From an uncultured bacterium (GTDB taxonomy: Bacteria > Verrucomicrobiota > Kiritimatiellia > RFP12 > UBA1067), in contig CACZAK010000008.1 in assembly GCA_902779075.1 (NCBI GenBank), positions 1-64,000 on the forward strand: 64,000 nucleotides of DNA. The letters run 5' to 3'. The number at the start of each line of letters is the position of its first letter. Within the stretch, counting starts at the first letter, position 1. Shown piece after piece: positions 41,158 to 49,800 of the stretch. Below the pieces are notes generated by a model. The model searched no databases and had not been told where the DNA came from. It saw only the letters and a program-made list of their open reading frames with translations. Made by a program: the position numbers and the translations under genes.

Positions 41158-41231
41158 TTGTCCATGTAGAACATGCAGAACATATAAATCATCTGTATGT
41201 TTTGCATGTTCTACCTGTTCTACATGGACAA
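41158..41231. repeat. 74-bp imperfect inverted repeat with 9-bp period
   Basis: TTGTCCATGTAGAACA on the left pairs with the complement on the right (ending at 41231). Inside, the arms read as 9-bp units: CATGTAGAA, CATGCAGAA, CATATAAAT on one side and GTTTTGCAT, GTTCTACCT, GTTCTACAT on the other. It lies in the 221-bp gap between rho and the TMTC-like gene, which holds no gene I can support. Confidence 0.75.
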
Positions 41232-41283
41232 ACCCCTCCTCAGACACGATCTTGCAATGCAAACTAGCATCTCGCAAAGTGAC

Positions 41284-41330
41284 ATTTGTCATTTGTGAAC
41301 AATTGTGACAATTGTGATTTGTGAACAATT
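41284..41330. repeat. AACAATTGTGA-rich repeat after the rho stop codon
   Basis: Bases 41284-41310 are identical over 27 nt to 55848-55874. ACAATTGTG is then repeated in tandem and TTTGTGAACAATT recurs. Both copies sit just beyond the stop of a minus-strand gene. Related words (TTGTTCACAATTG) occur at the start of the TMTC-like gene near 41111. Confidence 0.75.
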
Positions 41331-41332
41331 TC

Positions 41333-43303
41333 TTAGTAGAGGTTCTTCGCGTCGATCGACAAAAGGAACTCTGGGTTCGACCTGTACTTCTTCATCCCGG
41401 CGAGCACTGCCTGCATGGCGCGCTCGGGGCCGGCGTCGGACAGCGCGCGGCGAAGCGCCCAGGTCTTCTCCAGCTCCAGCGGCGCGAGCAGGAGGTCTTC
41501 CTTTCGCGTGCCGGACTTGTCGATGTCGATGGCAGGGAAGATGCGCTTGTCGGCAAGGCCGCGGTCGAGGCACAGCTCCATGTTGCCCGTGCCCTTGAAT
41601 TCCTCGAAGATCACCTCGTCCATGCGGGAGCCGGTATCGACAAGGCCCGTGGCGATGATCGTGAGCGAACCGCCGCCCTCGATGTTGCGGGCCGCGCCGA
41701 AGAAGCGCTTCGGACGGTGCAGCGCGAGCGCATCCACGCCGCCCGTGAGGATCTTGCCCGAGTGCGGCTGCACCGTGTTGTAGGCCCGGGCGAGACGCGT
41801 GATCGAGTCGAGCAGGATCACCACGTCCTTGCCGTTCTCCACCTGGCGGCGCGACATCTCGATCACCATCTCCGCCACGTTCACGTGGTGCTGCGGCTCC
41901 TCGTCGAACGTGGAGGAAAGCACCATCGCCTTCGTGTTGCGCTGCATGTCCGTCACTTCCTCGGGGCGCTCGTCAATGAGCAGCACGATGAGGACTGCAT
42001 CCGGGTGGTTCTTAGTGATGGCGTTCGCCATCTTCTGGAGAAGGACCGTCTTGCCGACGCGCGGAGGCGCAACGATCAGCCCGCGCTGCCCGAAGCCAAT
42101 CGGCGTGAAAAGGTCGACCACGCGCATCGACGTCTCGCCCGGCGTCGTCTCAAGAATGATGCGGCGCGTGGGGAAGGTGGGAGTGAGGTTCTCGAAGTGG
42201 ACTATACGCGCGGCCTCGCTGGGCGTCTTGCCGTTCACCGACACCACGCTGCCGAGCGCAAAGAAGCGATCCTTGTCGCGAGGGTCGCGGATCGGGCCCA
42301 CGACGGTATCGCCCGTGCGGAGCGCGTGGCGGCGGATCTGCTGCTGGGGGATGAACACGTCTTCGGGGCAGGCCAGGAAGTTAGTCTTCGCGCTGCGGAG
42401 GAAGCCGTAGCCCTCCTTCACCACTTCCAGGCAGCCCGTGGTCATCACGGCACCGCCGCGGTTCAAGTAGGTGCGGATCGCGCCGAAGATGATCTCGTGG
42501 CGCTTCATCGCGCCGAGGTCCTCTGGGTTTGCGTCCGGCCACATCTTCGCCACGATGTCGGCGTTGTCCCAGGTATGGATGTCCTGAAGGTTGTACTCGG
42601 GCAGGTCGGGGTTGCGCGGCACGGCGGGGACTGGCGGCGGAAGGTTCTGCGGCACCTCGTATGCCGGACGCCGGTTCCCCTGCGGCGGCGGAGAGAACTT
42701 GCCGCCGCCCTTGAAGTTCGGACGGTTCCCGTTGCGCTGAGCGGCGCGCGCTAGCCATTCCATGCGACGGCGCTGGCGATTGCTCATCGGCTGCTCGCCG
42801 GGCTGCGGCGCCGCAGGCTGCGCAGAGGCAGGCTTCTTCTCTGCTTCCGCCGGTTTCGACGTGGCATCTTGCGCCGGTTTCGGTGCCGCATCTTGCGCTT
42901 GTTTCGGTGCGGTATCTTGCTGTTGTACGCTTGCTGTTTCCTGGGCAGGCTTCGGCTCGACCGCAGGCTTCGGCTCGGCCGCAGGCTTCGGCTCGGCCGC
43001 AGGCTTCGGCTCGGCCGCGGGCTTCGGCTCGGCCGCAGGCTTCGGCTCGACCGCAGGCTTCGGCGTTATATCTTGCTGTTGTACGCTTGCTGTCTCATTA
43101 TCGGCTTTCTTCGCAGGCGCATCAACCGCCGCCGCTGCTGCCGCCGCCGCACGTGCCGCCAACTCGGCCTTCGACGGACGTCCGCGCTTCTTCTTGGGAG
43201 CAGGGGCGGGCGTGGCAGACGTGGAGGCATCGCCACTTGGAGAGGTCTCTTTCGCTTCGGCGGAAGCCGCAGCCGTGGATTTCTTAACTTCTTCAGCACT
43301 CAT
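41333..43303 (-). CDS. rho: transcription termination factor Rho with long N-terminal extension
   Basis: The 656-residue protein has a conserved C-terminal 420 residues: the RNA-binding cold-shock-like domain (GYGFLRS, CPEDVFIPQQQIRR, GDTVVGPIR), GFGQRGLIVAPPRVGKT (P-loop), LLIDERPEEVTDM, SSTFDEEP, DSITRLARAYN and the R-loop/C-terminal region. It is an RNA-dependent hexameric ATPase that ends transcription. The P-loop reads PPRVGKT instead of the usual PPKAGKT. The first 220 residues are disordered, with an AT-hook-like KKKRGRPSK, an alanine run and seven PKPAAE-type repeats. The start overlaps the end of coaE by 11 bp. Confidence 0.95.
   Translation of the reverse strand: MSAEEVKKSTAAASAEAKETSPSGDASTSATPAPAPKKKRGRPSKAELAARAAAAAAAAVDAPAKKADNETASVQQQDITPKPAVEPKPAAEPKPAAEPKPAAEPKPAAEPKPAVEPKPAQETASVQQQDTAPKQAQDAAPKPAQDATSKPAEAEKKPASAQPAAPQPGEQPMSNRQRRRMEWLARAAQRNGNRPNFKGGGKFSPPPQGNRRPAYEVPQNLPPPVPAVPRNPDLPEYNLQDIHTWDNADIVAKMWPDANPEDLGAMKRHEIIFGAIRTYLNRGGAVMTTGCLEVVKEGYGFLRSAKTNFLACPEDVFIPQQQIRRHALRTGDTVVGPIRDPRDKDRFFALGSVVSVNGKTPSEAARIVHFENLTPTFPTRRIILETTPGETSMRVVDLFTPIGFGQRGLIVAPPRVGKTVLLQKMANAITKNHPDAVLIVLLIDERPEEVTDMQRNTKAMVLSSTFDEEPQHHVNVAEMVIEMSRRQVENGKDVVILLDSITRLARAYNTVQPHSGKILTGGVDALALHRPKRFFGAARNIEGGGSLTIIATGLVDTGSRMDEVIFEEFKGTGNMELCLDRGLADKRIFPAIDIDKSGTRKEDLLLAPLELEKTWALRRALSDAGPERAMQAVLAGMKKYRSNPEFLLSIDAKNLY
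42913..43093. repeat. 18-bp tandem repeats framed by a 25-bp direct repeat, in rho
   Basis: About seven 18-bp units (GGCTTCGGCTCGGCCGCA and close variants, 42946-43065) encode (K-P-A-A-E-P)n. The flanks 42913-42937 and 43069-43093 are an exact 25-bp direct repeat encoding ETASVQQQD, 156 bp apart. Length should vary by slippage in steps of 6 residues. Confidence 0.85.
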
Positions 43304-43877
43304 CTTTTATCCGTTCCTTCAACCAGACGACAAGGCGCTGGGCCTCATCCCTTAGATGTTCGGGAGTTGAATCGTTCATCACGGTGTAATGGCATCGAGC
43401 CGCTTTCTCAGCCACGGGCCATTGCGCCGCGAGACGTGCCTCCGCATGCGCACGCGAATAACCGCGAGACGTCATCATCCGAGCGATTTGAAGATCGACC
43501 GGGGAGGCGATGCAGAGAAGTATATCATAATCTGATTCCCAATGCGATTCAAAAAGTAGGGGAATTATGTGAATGGTGCTTTGTTTATTTTCCCGAAGGC
43601 AAGAACGGACGAGTGGGAATATAATGGCTTCCAAGTCGGCGCGGGCAGATGCATCCTTGAATACGCGGGCGGCCAATGCAGCACGGTCAACCCCTCCATC
43701 GGGAGCGATGACTTCCTGGCCGAATCGAGCGGCAATGGCTGGAACGGCAGCGCCGCCGGGCGCCTCCAGTTCGTGAACGACATCGTCTGCATCAATAACC
43801 TGAATGCCAAGTTCCCGGAGGAACTTGGCAAACAGGCTCTTGCCGCAGGCGATTCCGCCTGTCAAGGCAATTCTCAT
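43293..43877 (-). CDS. coaE: dephospho-CoA kinase
   Basis: The roughly 194-residue kinase phosphorylates dephospho-CoA in the last step of CoA synthesis. MRIALTGGIACGKS carries the P-loop, followed by DADDVVHEL, the conserved IIPLLFES and a C-terminal lid (RMMTSRGYSRAHAEARLAAQ). ATG 43877 is chosen over a TTG two codons upstream. It begins 6 nt after the secretin stop and ends inside the rho start, so secretin, coaE and rho form one run. Confidence 0.92.
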   Translation of the reverse strand: MRIALTGGIACGKSLFAKFLRELGIQVIDADDVVHELEAPGGAAVPAIAARFGQEVIAPDGGVDRAALAARVFKDASARADLEAIIFPLVRSCLRENKQSTIHIIPLLFESHWESDYDILLCIASPVDLQIARMMTSRGYSRAHAEARLAAQWPVAEKAARCHYTVMNDSTPEHLRDEAQRLVVWLKERIKDEC

Positions 43878-43883
43878 GATCAA

Positions 43884-46800
43884 TTACTTTGCGGGGGCCG
43901 GAGTGACGCCGGCCTCCGGCTGTTCCGTAGTGGCACCAGCATCGTCGCCCGTGCCCAGGGTCATCTGGCGACCGCGCGGATCCACGAGGCGCGCCGTGAC
44001 GAAGATGAGCAGGTTGCGCTTGTTCGACCACTCGCTGCGGCTGCGGAAGAGACGGCCGATGAACGGAATGTCGCCGAGGAACGGAATCTTGTCCTCCATC
44101 GACTTGCGCTCTTCGGTAATGAGTCCGCCCATCACTATCGTAGCGCCGTTGTAGATCGAGACATGCGTATCAATCGAACGCTCCTTGAAGAAGGGCTGCT
44201 CCATCGGGACGGTGAACCACTGGATTTCCTCGGAGTCGGTATTAGACTGGCTGACGGTGTTCATCAGACTCGCGAGTTCAGACGCAGTGCCCTCAATGTT
44301 CATCCCCCCGAACATGTTGCTCTTCTGGCCCATGACGGCTTCCAGCGGCACCTTCATGCCGTAGTCACGCCACTCGGGCTCGCCAATCACCTTCGGCGTG
44401 AGCTGGAGGTTGATCATCTGGCCTTCCGCCGAAACATCCGGCGTGCATGTGAGAATCACGCCCACTTCCTGCGTCTCGAAGTTCTGCGGTTCGACCATCG
44501 GGAGGATCTTGCTGCCACCGCTTGTCGATCCGTACATGCTGCTGCTGCCCGAAGAGCTGGCGGACTGGATCGTCACGTCGTAGTCAGTCGGATAGCGGTA
44601 GATCGTCACGACCTTGATCGTCGCCTCCTGGCCGCTCTTCGTCACCACCTTCGGCGCGGAGAGGAGATCCGTGTCGCTGCGCTGCGAGAGCATGTGGAGA
44701 ATCATCGAAATATCGGCGTTTCCGAGGAACGCATTGATCTTCATGAACTGGTCGTTGTTCGACGCGCCCTTGCCGGATATGTGGTTGTCGGAATTTGAAA
44801 GGTAACGCATGCCCGTAGTGTAGTCCGTGCCATTGACGGCGTTGATGCCCATGTTCTTACCGGTGCGGTTTCCGTTTGCGCGGTTGTAGCGCAACCCCTC
44901 ACTATCGCGATTGCTCCATCCCGTCGCCGCCGCGCCATTCCAGGTATAGGTTTCCGTTATCCTCTCTCCAGCAAGCGGACCATATGTATCGTTAGGCACC
45001 AAAGATGAAGTCGCATCAGTCGATTCCCCAGATACCGTTGTTGGCACATCTGGAAGTCGCGAATAATTACCTCTCCCGTCCACATTGTAATCAGCCCGAT
45101 ACCCATTCTCCCAATAAGTTCTCCTCTCTCCCCCCGTCTGCTTATATCCCGACTCCGCTATGTTCCACGCACCATCCTTGAGGTTGAGGGCCTTCTTCAG
45201 CTTGCCGCCCAGATTGAATGAATAGTCGCTGTTGAGCAGCCATTCGAAGCCGAGCGAGTTCAAATCCTCCTGCGCAACTTCCACGAACCGCGTCTCGATC
45301 TCGATGAGGAACGGCGTGACGTTCAGTTCGTTCAGTGCCTGCTCGAGGATGGCGAGCTGGTCGGCCGTATTGGTGACGCGGAGCTTGCCGATGGCCTTGA
45401 TGTACTTGATGCGGGAATTCGCCGGCCACGTCACGCCCATTTCCTCGAAGTACTTCTTCCAGGAATCCTCGTCGTTGCTGCTTCCTGCATTGTCTCCGCC
45501 GCCGCCACCGCCGCCGAAGTCGCCCGCCTTCTGGTCCTTGAGCCCGCTTGAGGCGTCGTTCATGCGCTCCACGAACGATTCGACCACGTTGTAGGAGCGG
45601 GTGATCAGCTCGTCCGTGGTCATGTTCTTGGGCATGACCATCACGACGGAGCCCTGCACCTTGAACTTGAAGCCGACCTGCTTGCAGACATGGTCCAGCG
45701 CTTCCCAGAGGGAGAGGTTCGAGGCCGCGATGTTGGGAATCTGCGGCACGGCGCCGTCAGACACATTCTCCTCCGCTGCGGCGCCGAAGGCCGCCTCGGC
45801 GTTGTTGTTGTCCCCCGCAGGAGCCTCGCCTCCGCCCGTCAAGGTCTTGTTGAGCGTCAGAATGAAGTTGAAGCCGCGCTGGTCAACCGGAACCTCCGGA
45901 CGGTCGAAGTCCTTGGAAGCCTGACGGAAGAAGTCCACGGCGTCGATGATCGTTGCCGGCGGACGGAACGAAATCGACGGCAGCATCATTTCCTTCATGC
46001 GCTTTTCGATCGACTGCTCAATCGATCGCTCGGGGTCTCCGCCGATGGGCGTCTTCATCGTTCCGCCGTCCAGGTTCTTGAACTCCATGGAGTCGACCGC
46101 GTAAACAGGACGCCATGCCTTGCCGACGTCGGCGATCATGCCGTTGCGCATTGCCTCGCGCTCCTTGTCGATGATCATCTGGCGCTTGCGCTGAATGCGG
46201 CTGCGGAGCGCAATGGCCTGCTGGTTGTACGGATCGGAACGCAGCACGAGGTCGCACTGCTCCAGCGCGCTTCCAAGGTCCGCAACCGCCATGTACTGCG
46301 CGGAGAGGCGCAGGCGCTTGCGAATGAGATCGCGGTCCTTCTTGTATTCAGGATCGTTGCGACGGTGCTGGATGTCGGTGATGTCGGTCTCGGTGTCTTT
46401 CACCTGTTCAGCCTTCAGGCCGTCCAGCAACGCACCCGCGTGCGGATGACGCATCTTCAGGGCCTCCTCGGCATACTGCGCCGCAAGTTCGCGGTTCGAC
46501 TCCTTGAGCGCCTGCTTGGCCGCCTCGTACCTTGCCTCGGCCATGCCCTCTTCGCACTCCTTCTGGAATTCCGGAGACTGCGCCTCCATCTTGAACTCCT
46601 CGTTCGCCAGCCGGAACTTCATGAAGGCGACATCCCAGTCACGGCGCATGCGCGCCGCACGTGCCTCATCGAGTTCCTTGAGCGCATGCATCTTCAGGGC
46701 GTCGCGACGAAGTTCCTCAATGGTTTGAATGTCGCTCAGAAGCTTCTCCTCCTCCGTCGGCGGTTTGGCCGGCGCCTCTGCCACTGCGGGCGCAGGGACT

Positions 46801-47519
46801 TCCGCAACAGGAGCTTCAGGCGCAGGAGCTGGAACGGGTGCTTCGGGCGCGGGAGCAGGAGCAGGTGCAGGAGCTTCGGGCGCGGGAGCAGGAGCAGGTG
46901 CAGGAGCTTCGAGCGCGGGCGTTTCCGGCTTGGGCGCAGGCTCCTCAACAGGAGCGGCAGGCGCCGGTTCTTCAGCCACTGGCGCCGGAGCAGCAGGAGC
47001 AGGTTCCGCTGGGGCCGCCGGCACTTGTGCGAGAGAGTCAACCTCAGAGGCAGGCCCGGCGGGCTTCTCGTCCGCAGGCTTCACCTCGGGCTCCGGTGCG
47101 GGCTCGGGTGCGGGCTCTGCGGGTTTATCCTCCGCAGGCTTCACCTCGGGTGCGGGCGCGGGCTCTGCGGGCTTCTCTTCCGCAGGCTTCACCTCGGGCT
47201 CCGGTGCGGGCGCGGGCGCGGGCTCTGCGGGCTTCTCCTCCGCAGGCTTCACCTCGGGCGCGGGCGCGGGCGCTGCGGGCTTCTCCTCCGCAGGCTTCAC
47301 CTCGGGCGCGGGCGCAGGCGCTGCGGGCTTCTCCTCCGCAGGCTTCACCTCGGCAGGTTTGGCCTCCGCTGGCTTCACATCTTCGGCGGGCTTTTTCTTC
47401 ACTTCCCCCTCAAGATCGTTCAGCAAATTATCAAGGTCGTCCTGTGCAAATACGCTCGTTGCCAGGACAATTGTCACGCAAACCGCAGAGACGGCTGCAA
47501 AGATTTTTTTTGCTCTCAT
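43884..47519 (-). CDS. secretin (GspD/PilQ superfamily), Amuc_1098-like
   Basis: The 1211-residue outer-membrane channel has a signal peptide (residues 1-25) and a Pro/Ala/Glu/Lys-rich region (about 35-260) of repeats such as EVKPAEEKPA. A helical TPR-like part (270-480) with DPYNQQAIALRSRI follows, then periplasmic N-domains. The C-terminal secretin domain has VGVILTCTPDVSAEGQ, GGLITEER and the closing PFLGDIPFIGRLF. A roughly 130-residue polar insert (about 800-920) lies between N-domains and channel. AAGGAG precedes the ATG. The next four genes upstream complete a block like Amuc_1098-1102 of Akkermansia, a type IV pilus-related envelope machine. Confidence 0.92.
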   Translation of the reverse strand: MRAKKIFAAVSAVCVTIVLATSVFAQDDLDNLLNDLEGEVKKKPAEDVKPAEAKPAEVKPAEEKPAAPAPAPEVKPAEEKPAAPAPAPEVKPAEEKPAEPAPAPAPEPEVKPAEEKPAEPAPAPEVKPAEDKPAEPAPEPAPEPEVKPADEKPAGPASEVDSLAQVPAAPAEPAPAAPAPVAEEPAPAAPVEEPAPKPETPALEAPAPAPAPAPEAPAPAPAPAPEAPVPAPAPEAPVAEVPAPAVAEAPAKPPTEEEKLLSDIQTIEELRRDALKMHALKELDEARAARMRRDWDVAFMKFRLANEEFKMEAQSPEFQKECEEGMAEARYEAAKQALKESNRELAAQYAEEALKMRHPHAGALLDGLKAEQVKDTETDITDIQHRRNDPEYKKDRDLIRKRLRLSAQYMAVADLGSALEQCDLVLRSDPYNQQAIALRSRIQRKRQMIIDKEREAMRNGMIADVGKAWRPVYAVDSMEFKNLDGGTMKTPIGGDPERSIEQSIEKRMKEMMLPSISFRPPATIIDAVDFFRQASKDFDRPEVPVDQRGFNFILTLNKTLTGGGEAPAGDNNNAEAAFGAAAEENVSDGAVPQIPNIAASNLSLWEALDHVCKQVGFKFKVQGSVVMVMPKNMTTDELITRSYNVVESFVERMNDASSGLKDQKAGDFGGGGGGGDNAGSSNDEDSWKKYFEEMGVTWPANSRIKYIKAIGKLRVTNTADQLAILEQALNELNVTPFLIEIETRFVEVAQEDLNSLGFEWLLNSDYSFNLGGKLKKALNLKDGAWNIAESGYKQTGGERRTYWENGYRADYNVDGRGNYSRLPDVPTTVSGESTDATSSLVPNDTYGPLAGERITETYTWNGAAATGWSNRDSEGLRYNRANGNRTGKNMGINAVNGTDYTTGMRYLSNSDNHISGKGASNNDQFMKINAFLGNADISMILHMLSQRSDTDLLSAPKVVTKSGQEATIKVVTIYRYPTDYDVTIQSASSSGSSSMYGSTSGGSKILPMVEPQNFETQEVGVILTCTPDVSAEGQMINLQLTPKVIGEPEWRDYGMKVPLEAVMGQKSNMFGGMNIEGTASELASLMNTVSQSNTDSEEIQWFTVPMEQPFFKERSIDTHVSIYNGATIVMGGLITEERKSMEDKIPFLGDIPFIGRLFRSRSEWSNKRNLLIFVTARLVDPRGRQMTLGTGDDAGATTEQPEAGVTPAPAK
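47060..47400. repeat. Pro/Ala/Glu/Lys coding repeats in the secretin gene
   Basis: Imperfect tandem units, built around GCGGGCTTCTCCTCCGCAGG and similar (plus-strand reading), encode repeated EVKPAEEKPA(A/E)PAPAP. They form a probable periplasm-spanning or peptidoglycan-contacting segment. Similar Pro/Ala runs continue to about 46780. Confidence 0.7.
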
Positions 47520-47543
47520 CTAGTTGCTCCTTGAAAGGATGTC

Positions 47544-47571
47544 ATTATAATACCCGATTCTTGCTCCCAAA
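47544..47571 (-). promoter_or_regulatory. internal promoter before the secretin gene
   Basis: Minus strand TTTGGG (47571-47566), 16-nt spacer, TATAAT (47549-47544), 25 nt upstream of the secretin ATG. It sits in the only sizable gap (59 nt) of the pilus-like block, so the secretin, coaE and rho may also be transcribed separately. Confidence 0.55.
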
Positions 47572-47578
47572 TCAAGTC

Positions 47579-48730
47579 TCACCGTAGGATTTTTTCGGTA
47601 TTGTTTTCCAAGTCCACGACGGTCACTTCGCAACCGCTGCTGCCCTTGGCCAACTTCTTCACCTTGTACTTGCGGTCCGCCAACGAGAATTCAGTTCCAG
47701 TTGTGACCGTAAGCTTCTTTCCTCCGGCGCGGCTCCACTGTAGGTCGACCTGCTCCTCTATGGAGACGGACTTGGCCCCCACCTGCGCGGTGACAACCCG
47801 CTTGTCGCTTATGCGCTCGAGATCGACGGTGGACACGTCCACGGTCATCTTCTGCTCCGACCCTCTCCTGGCGACGCGCTCTTCCTTCTTCTCGTACTTC
47901 AGCACGCGCCATCCGCTCTTGACCTTGTCGTCCTGCATCCGACCCTTCACGAACTTGGCCTTCGCGAGCTGGAAGACGACCTCCTCGCCGATGAGCGCGG
48001 TCGTGGTTCTCCTGTATTCCTTGCCGGTGACTTCAAACGTCAAGCGGTGCCCGCTGGGCAGCGGGGTTGCCATCTTGAACAGGAACGGCAGCTTGTCGGT
48101 GCGCAGTTCGCTGGCAACCGTCAGGAAGTCGAGGAAGTTTGGATGCGATACAGGATTCTTGGGATTGGTCTTGGCCTCGTACTCCTCAAGGTTCGTGAAC
48201 GTGTCGCCGTCTGCGTCGAGCTTCGCGTCTGAGGGATCAAGCGGATTGAAGCCGTACTTGCTCTCCCAGACATCCGGGATGCCGTCCTTGTCCGCGTCCA
48301 TGCCGCCGCGTGCGGCATCCAGCGAATCTTCCGACGACAACTGCGGGAAATGGCAGAACGGACACTCCTTGCTCTTGTAGGGAATCGGCTTGTGGCAGAA
48401 GTTCGTGGGGTTGACGTTCATGCAGTACACCCGGCACTCGCTCGCAAGGAAGCTTCCCTTCTTGTCATTAGGAACTTCAATCCGGGGCGGCGCCACGAAA
48501 TCCCTCTCTGCCTCGCCGAGCACTTTAAGAATCTCGGGATCCACGGCGGCGGCCTTGTACTGAGGCGGACGCTGCCTGAGTTCGGCCGCACATGCGGCGC
48601 GGGCCTCCTCCGGAGAATTATCCAGCGATGAGACGAACATGACGCCAACGCCCACCAAGAGGACCAGTCCGGCGATTGCGACTAGCCAGTCGTAATGGTC
48701 CTTAAAGAAATTCTTCTTGGCGACAGCCAT
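47579..48730 (-). CDS. inner-membrane protein of the pilus-like block, Amuc_1099-like
   Basis: The 383-residue protein has one N-terminal transmembrane helix (about 15-34, WLVAIAGLVLLVGVGVMFV). Next is a cysteine-rich segment CRVYCMN...FCHKP...CPFCHFP (about 98-128) that looks able to bind a metal. A calcium-binding thrombospondin-3-like stretch follows, DADKDGIPDVWESKYG and DADGDTFTNLEEYE. The C-terminal half is beta-rich. Position between the secretin and Amuc_1100-like genes gives the identification. Its start codon overlaps the previous stop (TAATG). Confidence 0.8.
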   Translation of the reverse strand: MAVAKKNFFKDHYDWLVAIAGLVLLVGVGVMFVSSLDNSPEEARAACAAELRQRPPQYKAAAVDPEILKVLGEAERDFVAPPRIEVPNDKKGSFLASECRVYCMNVNPTNFCHKPIPYKSKECPFCHFPQLSSEDSLDAARGGMDADKDGIPDVWESKYGFNPLDPSDAKLDADGDTFTNLEEYEAKTNPKNPVSHPNFLDFLTVASELRTDKLPFLFKMATPLPSGHRLTFEVTGKEYRRTTTALIGEEVVFQLAKAKFVKGRMQDDKVKSGWRVLKYEKKEERVARRGSEQKMTVDVSTVDLERISDKRVVTAQVGAKSVSIEEQVDLQWSRAGGKKLTVTTGTEFSLADRKYKVKKLAKGSSGCEVTVVDLENNTEKILR

Positions 48731-49800
48731 TATTTGCCCTCCTTCTTGGAAGATGCGGCATCCTTCTTGGAAGATGCGCCCTCGGCCTCCGCAAGCGCGG
48801 CTTCCACCTGCGCCCTGTTCTTCCCGAAATCGTAGGCCGAAAGCTTCATGCGCACGAGAATCGGCGTTGTCTCAGGATTGGTCACGATGCCGCTCGCGAT
48901 CTCTTCATTGTTCTCCCGACTCCGGTCCCGCCCCCGCGACCGTCGCTCCCTGGACGACGAGTTGCCGCCCGACGACGCCGAGTCGACCCGGTCAAGACGG
49001 GCCTTGAGCGACTCGCCCTCTTGTTCGAAGCTGAGATTGCTGACGACATAGAACCGCGGGCTTTTCGCCAGGCCGTTGAGGACCTTCACGAAAGACGATG
49101 CGCTTACGACGAACTCCAGGTTGAAGTCGAAGTGCTTCGGGTCCAGGGCGACGGCTTTCTGCCCCGCCTTGCCCTTGCCTTCCCTGTTCCGCTGGCCGCC
49201 CCTGGCTTGTGCGTTCTCCGCATTCTCCTGCATTTCGACGCGCTCGATCTTCCGGATCTCCAGCACGCCGCTCGCCTGGAACAGGTCCACCACGTTCGTG
49301 ATCGTGACGAACTGCGCATAGAGCTTAAGGAGTTCCAGCGTCTCCGGAGTCTTGCCCGCCTCGCCCAGATACTGTTCAAAGCCGAACAGGAACTTGTCCG
49401 AGCAGATGCGCCCGCCCACGCCGCCGGGGAACTTCTGCATTTTCGTAACCTGCTCGAACAGGTTCTGCTTGAACACCGTTCCGTCAAGGTCGGACGGGGG
49501 AGGCGGGCAGTCGCCGCGCGCGGCCAGCACGGTAGCCCGGTTTATCCACTCCGCGTAGACGGTCTTGTTCGACTCCATCTGCTTGATCGAGTCGGACGAG
49601 GGGAAGGGCTTGCTCTGCGTGTAGAACTTGTTGTTCTTCTCCTTCGCGGCGCTCAGCCCCTCCGCACCTTCCTCATCGCCCTCGAGTGCGGCCTGATAAT
49701 CCGCGTAGGCGCTGTAGAGAAACCATCCGAGCGCCAATGCGCACAGACCAGCCGCGCCGCCGAGGCATGCGTAGATATTCTGCTGTTTCGTCATACTCAC
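48730..49800 (-). CDS. Amuc_1100-like (PilO-like) membrane protein
   Basis: The 356-residue protein has an N-terminal membrane helix (about 9-32), a coiled coil (KEKNNKFYTQ) and two ferredoxin-like alpha/beta parts (around 110-190 and 215-270), the layout of Amuc_1100 and PilO. The Ser/Arg-rich loop near residues 280-300 (SSSRERRSRGRDRSREN) is unusual. In Akkermansia the homologue is a surface-exposed immunomodulatory protein; that role should not be assumed here. GTG 49800 is chosen because AGGAGG lies 8 nt upstream and it overlaps the pilM stop (GTGA); ATG 49794 is the alternative. Confidence 0.82.
   Translation of the reverse strand: MSMTKQQNIYACLGGAAGLCALALGWFLYSAYADYQAALEGDEEGAEGLSAAKEKNNKFYTQSKPFPSSDSIKQMESNKTVYAEWINRATVLAARGDCPPPPSDLDGTVFKQNLFEQVTKMQKFPGGVGGRICSDKFLFGFEQYLGEAGKTPETLELLKLYAQFVTITNVVDLFQASGVLEIRKIERVEMQENAENAQARGGQRNREGKGKAGQKAVALDPKHFDFNLEFVVSASSFVKVLNGLAKSPRFYVVSNLSFEQEGESLKARLDRVDSASSGGNSSSRERRSRGRDRSRENNEEIASGIVTNPETTPILVRMKLSAYDFGKNRAQVEAALAEAEGASSKKDAASSKKEGK

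Noticed and set aside
41098..41328. Possible 76-codon minus-strand gene in the rho/TMTC-like gap
   Set aside because: Its sequence is built from the inverted repeat and the AACAATTGTGA element, lacks a Shine-Dalgarno and overlaps the next gene start.
42913..43093. CRISPR or satellite array in rho
   Set aside because: The 18-bp units are in frame and encode a Pro/Ala/Lys/Glu linker of Rho.
45690..47534. Plus-strand open frame of 614 codons over the secretin gene
   Set aside because: Encodes monotonous Arg/Gly/Leu repeats that mirror the Pro/Ala/Glu/Lys repeats of the secretin; no start signals.
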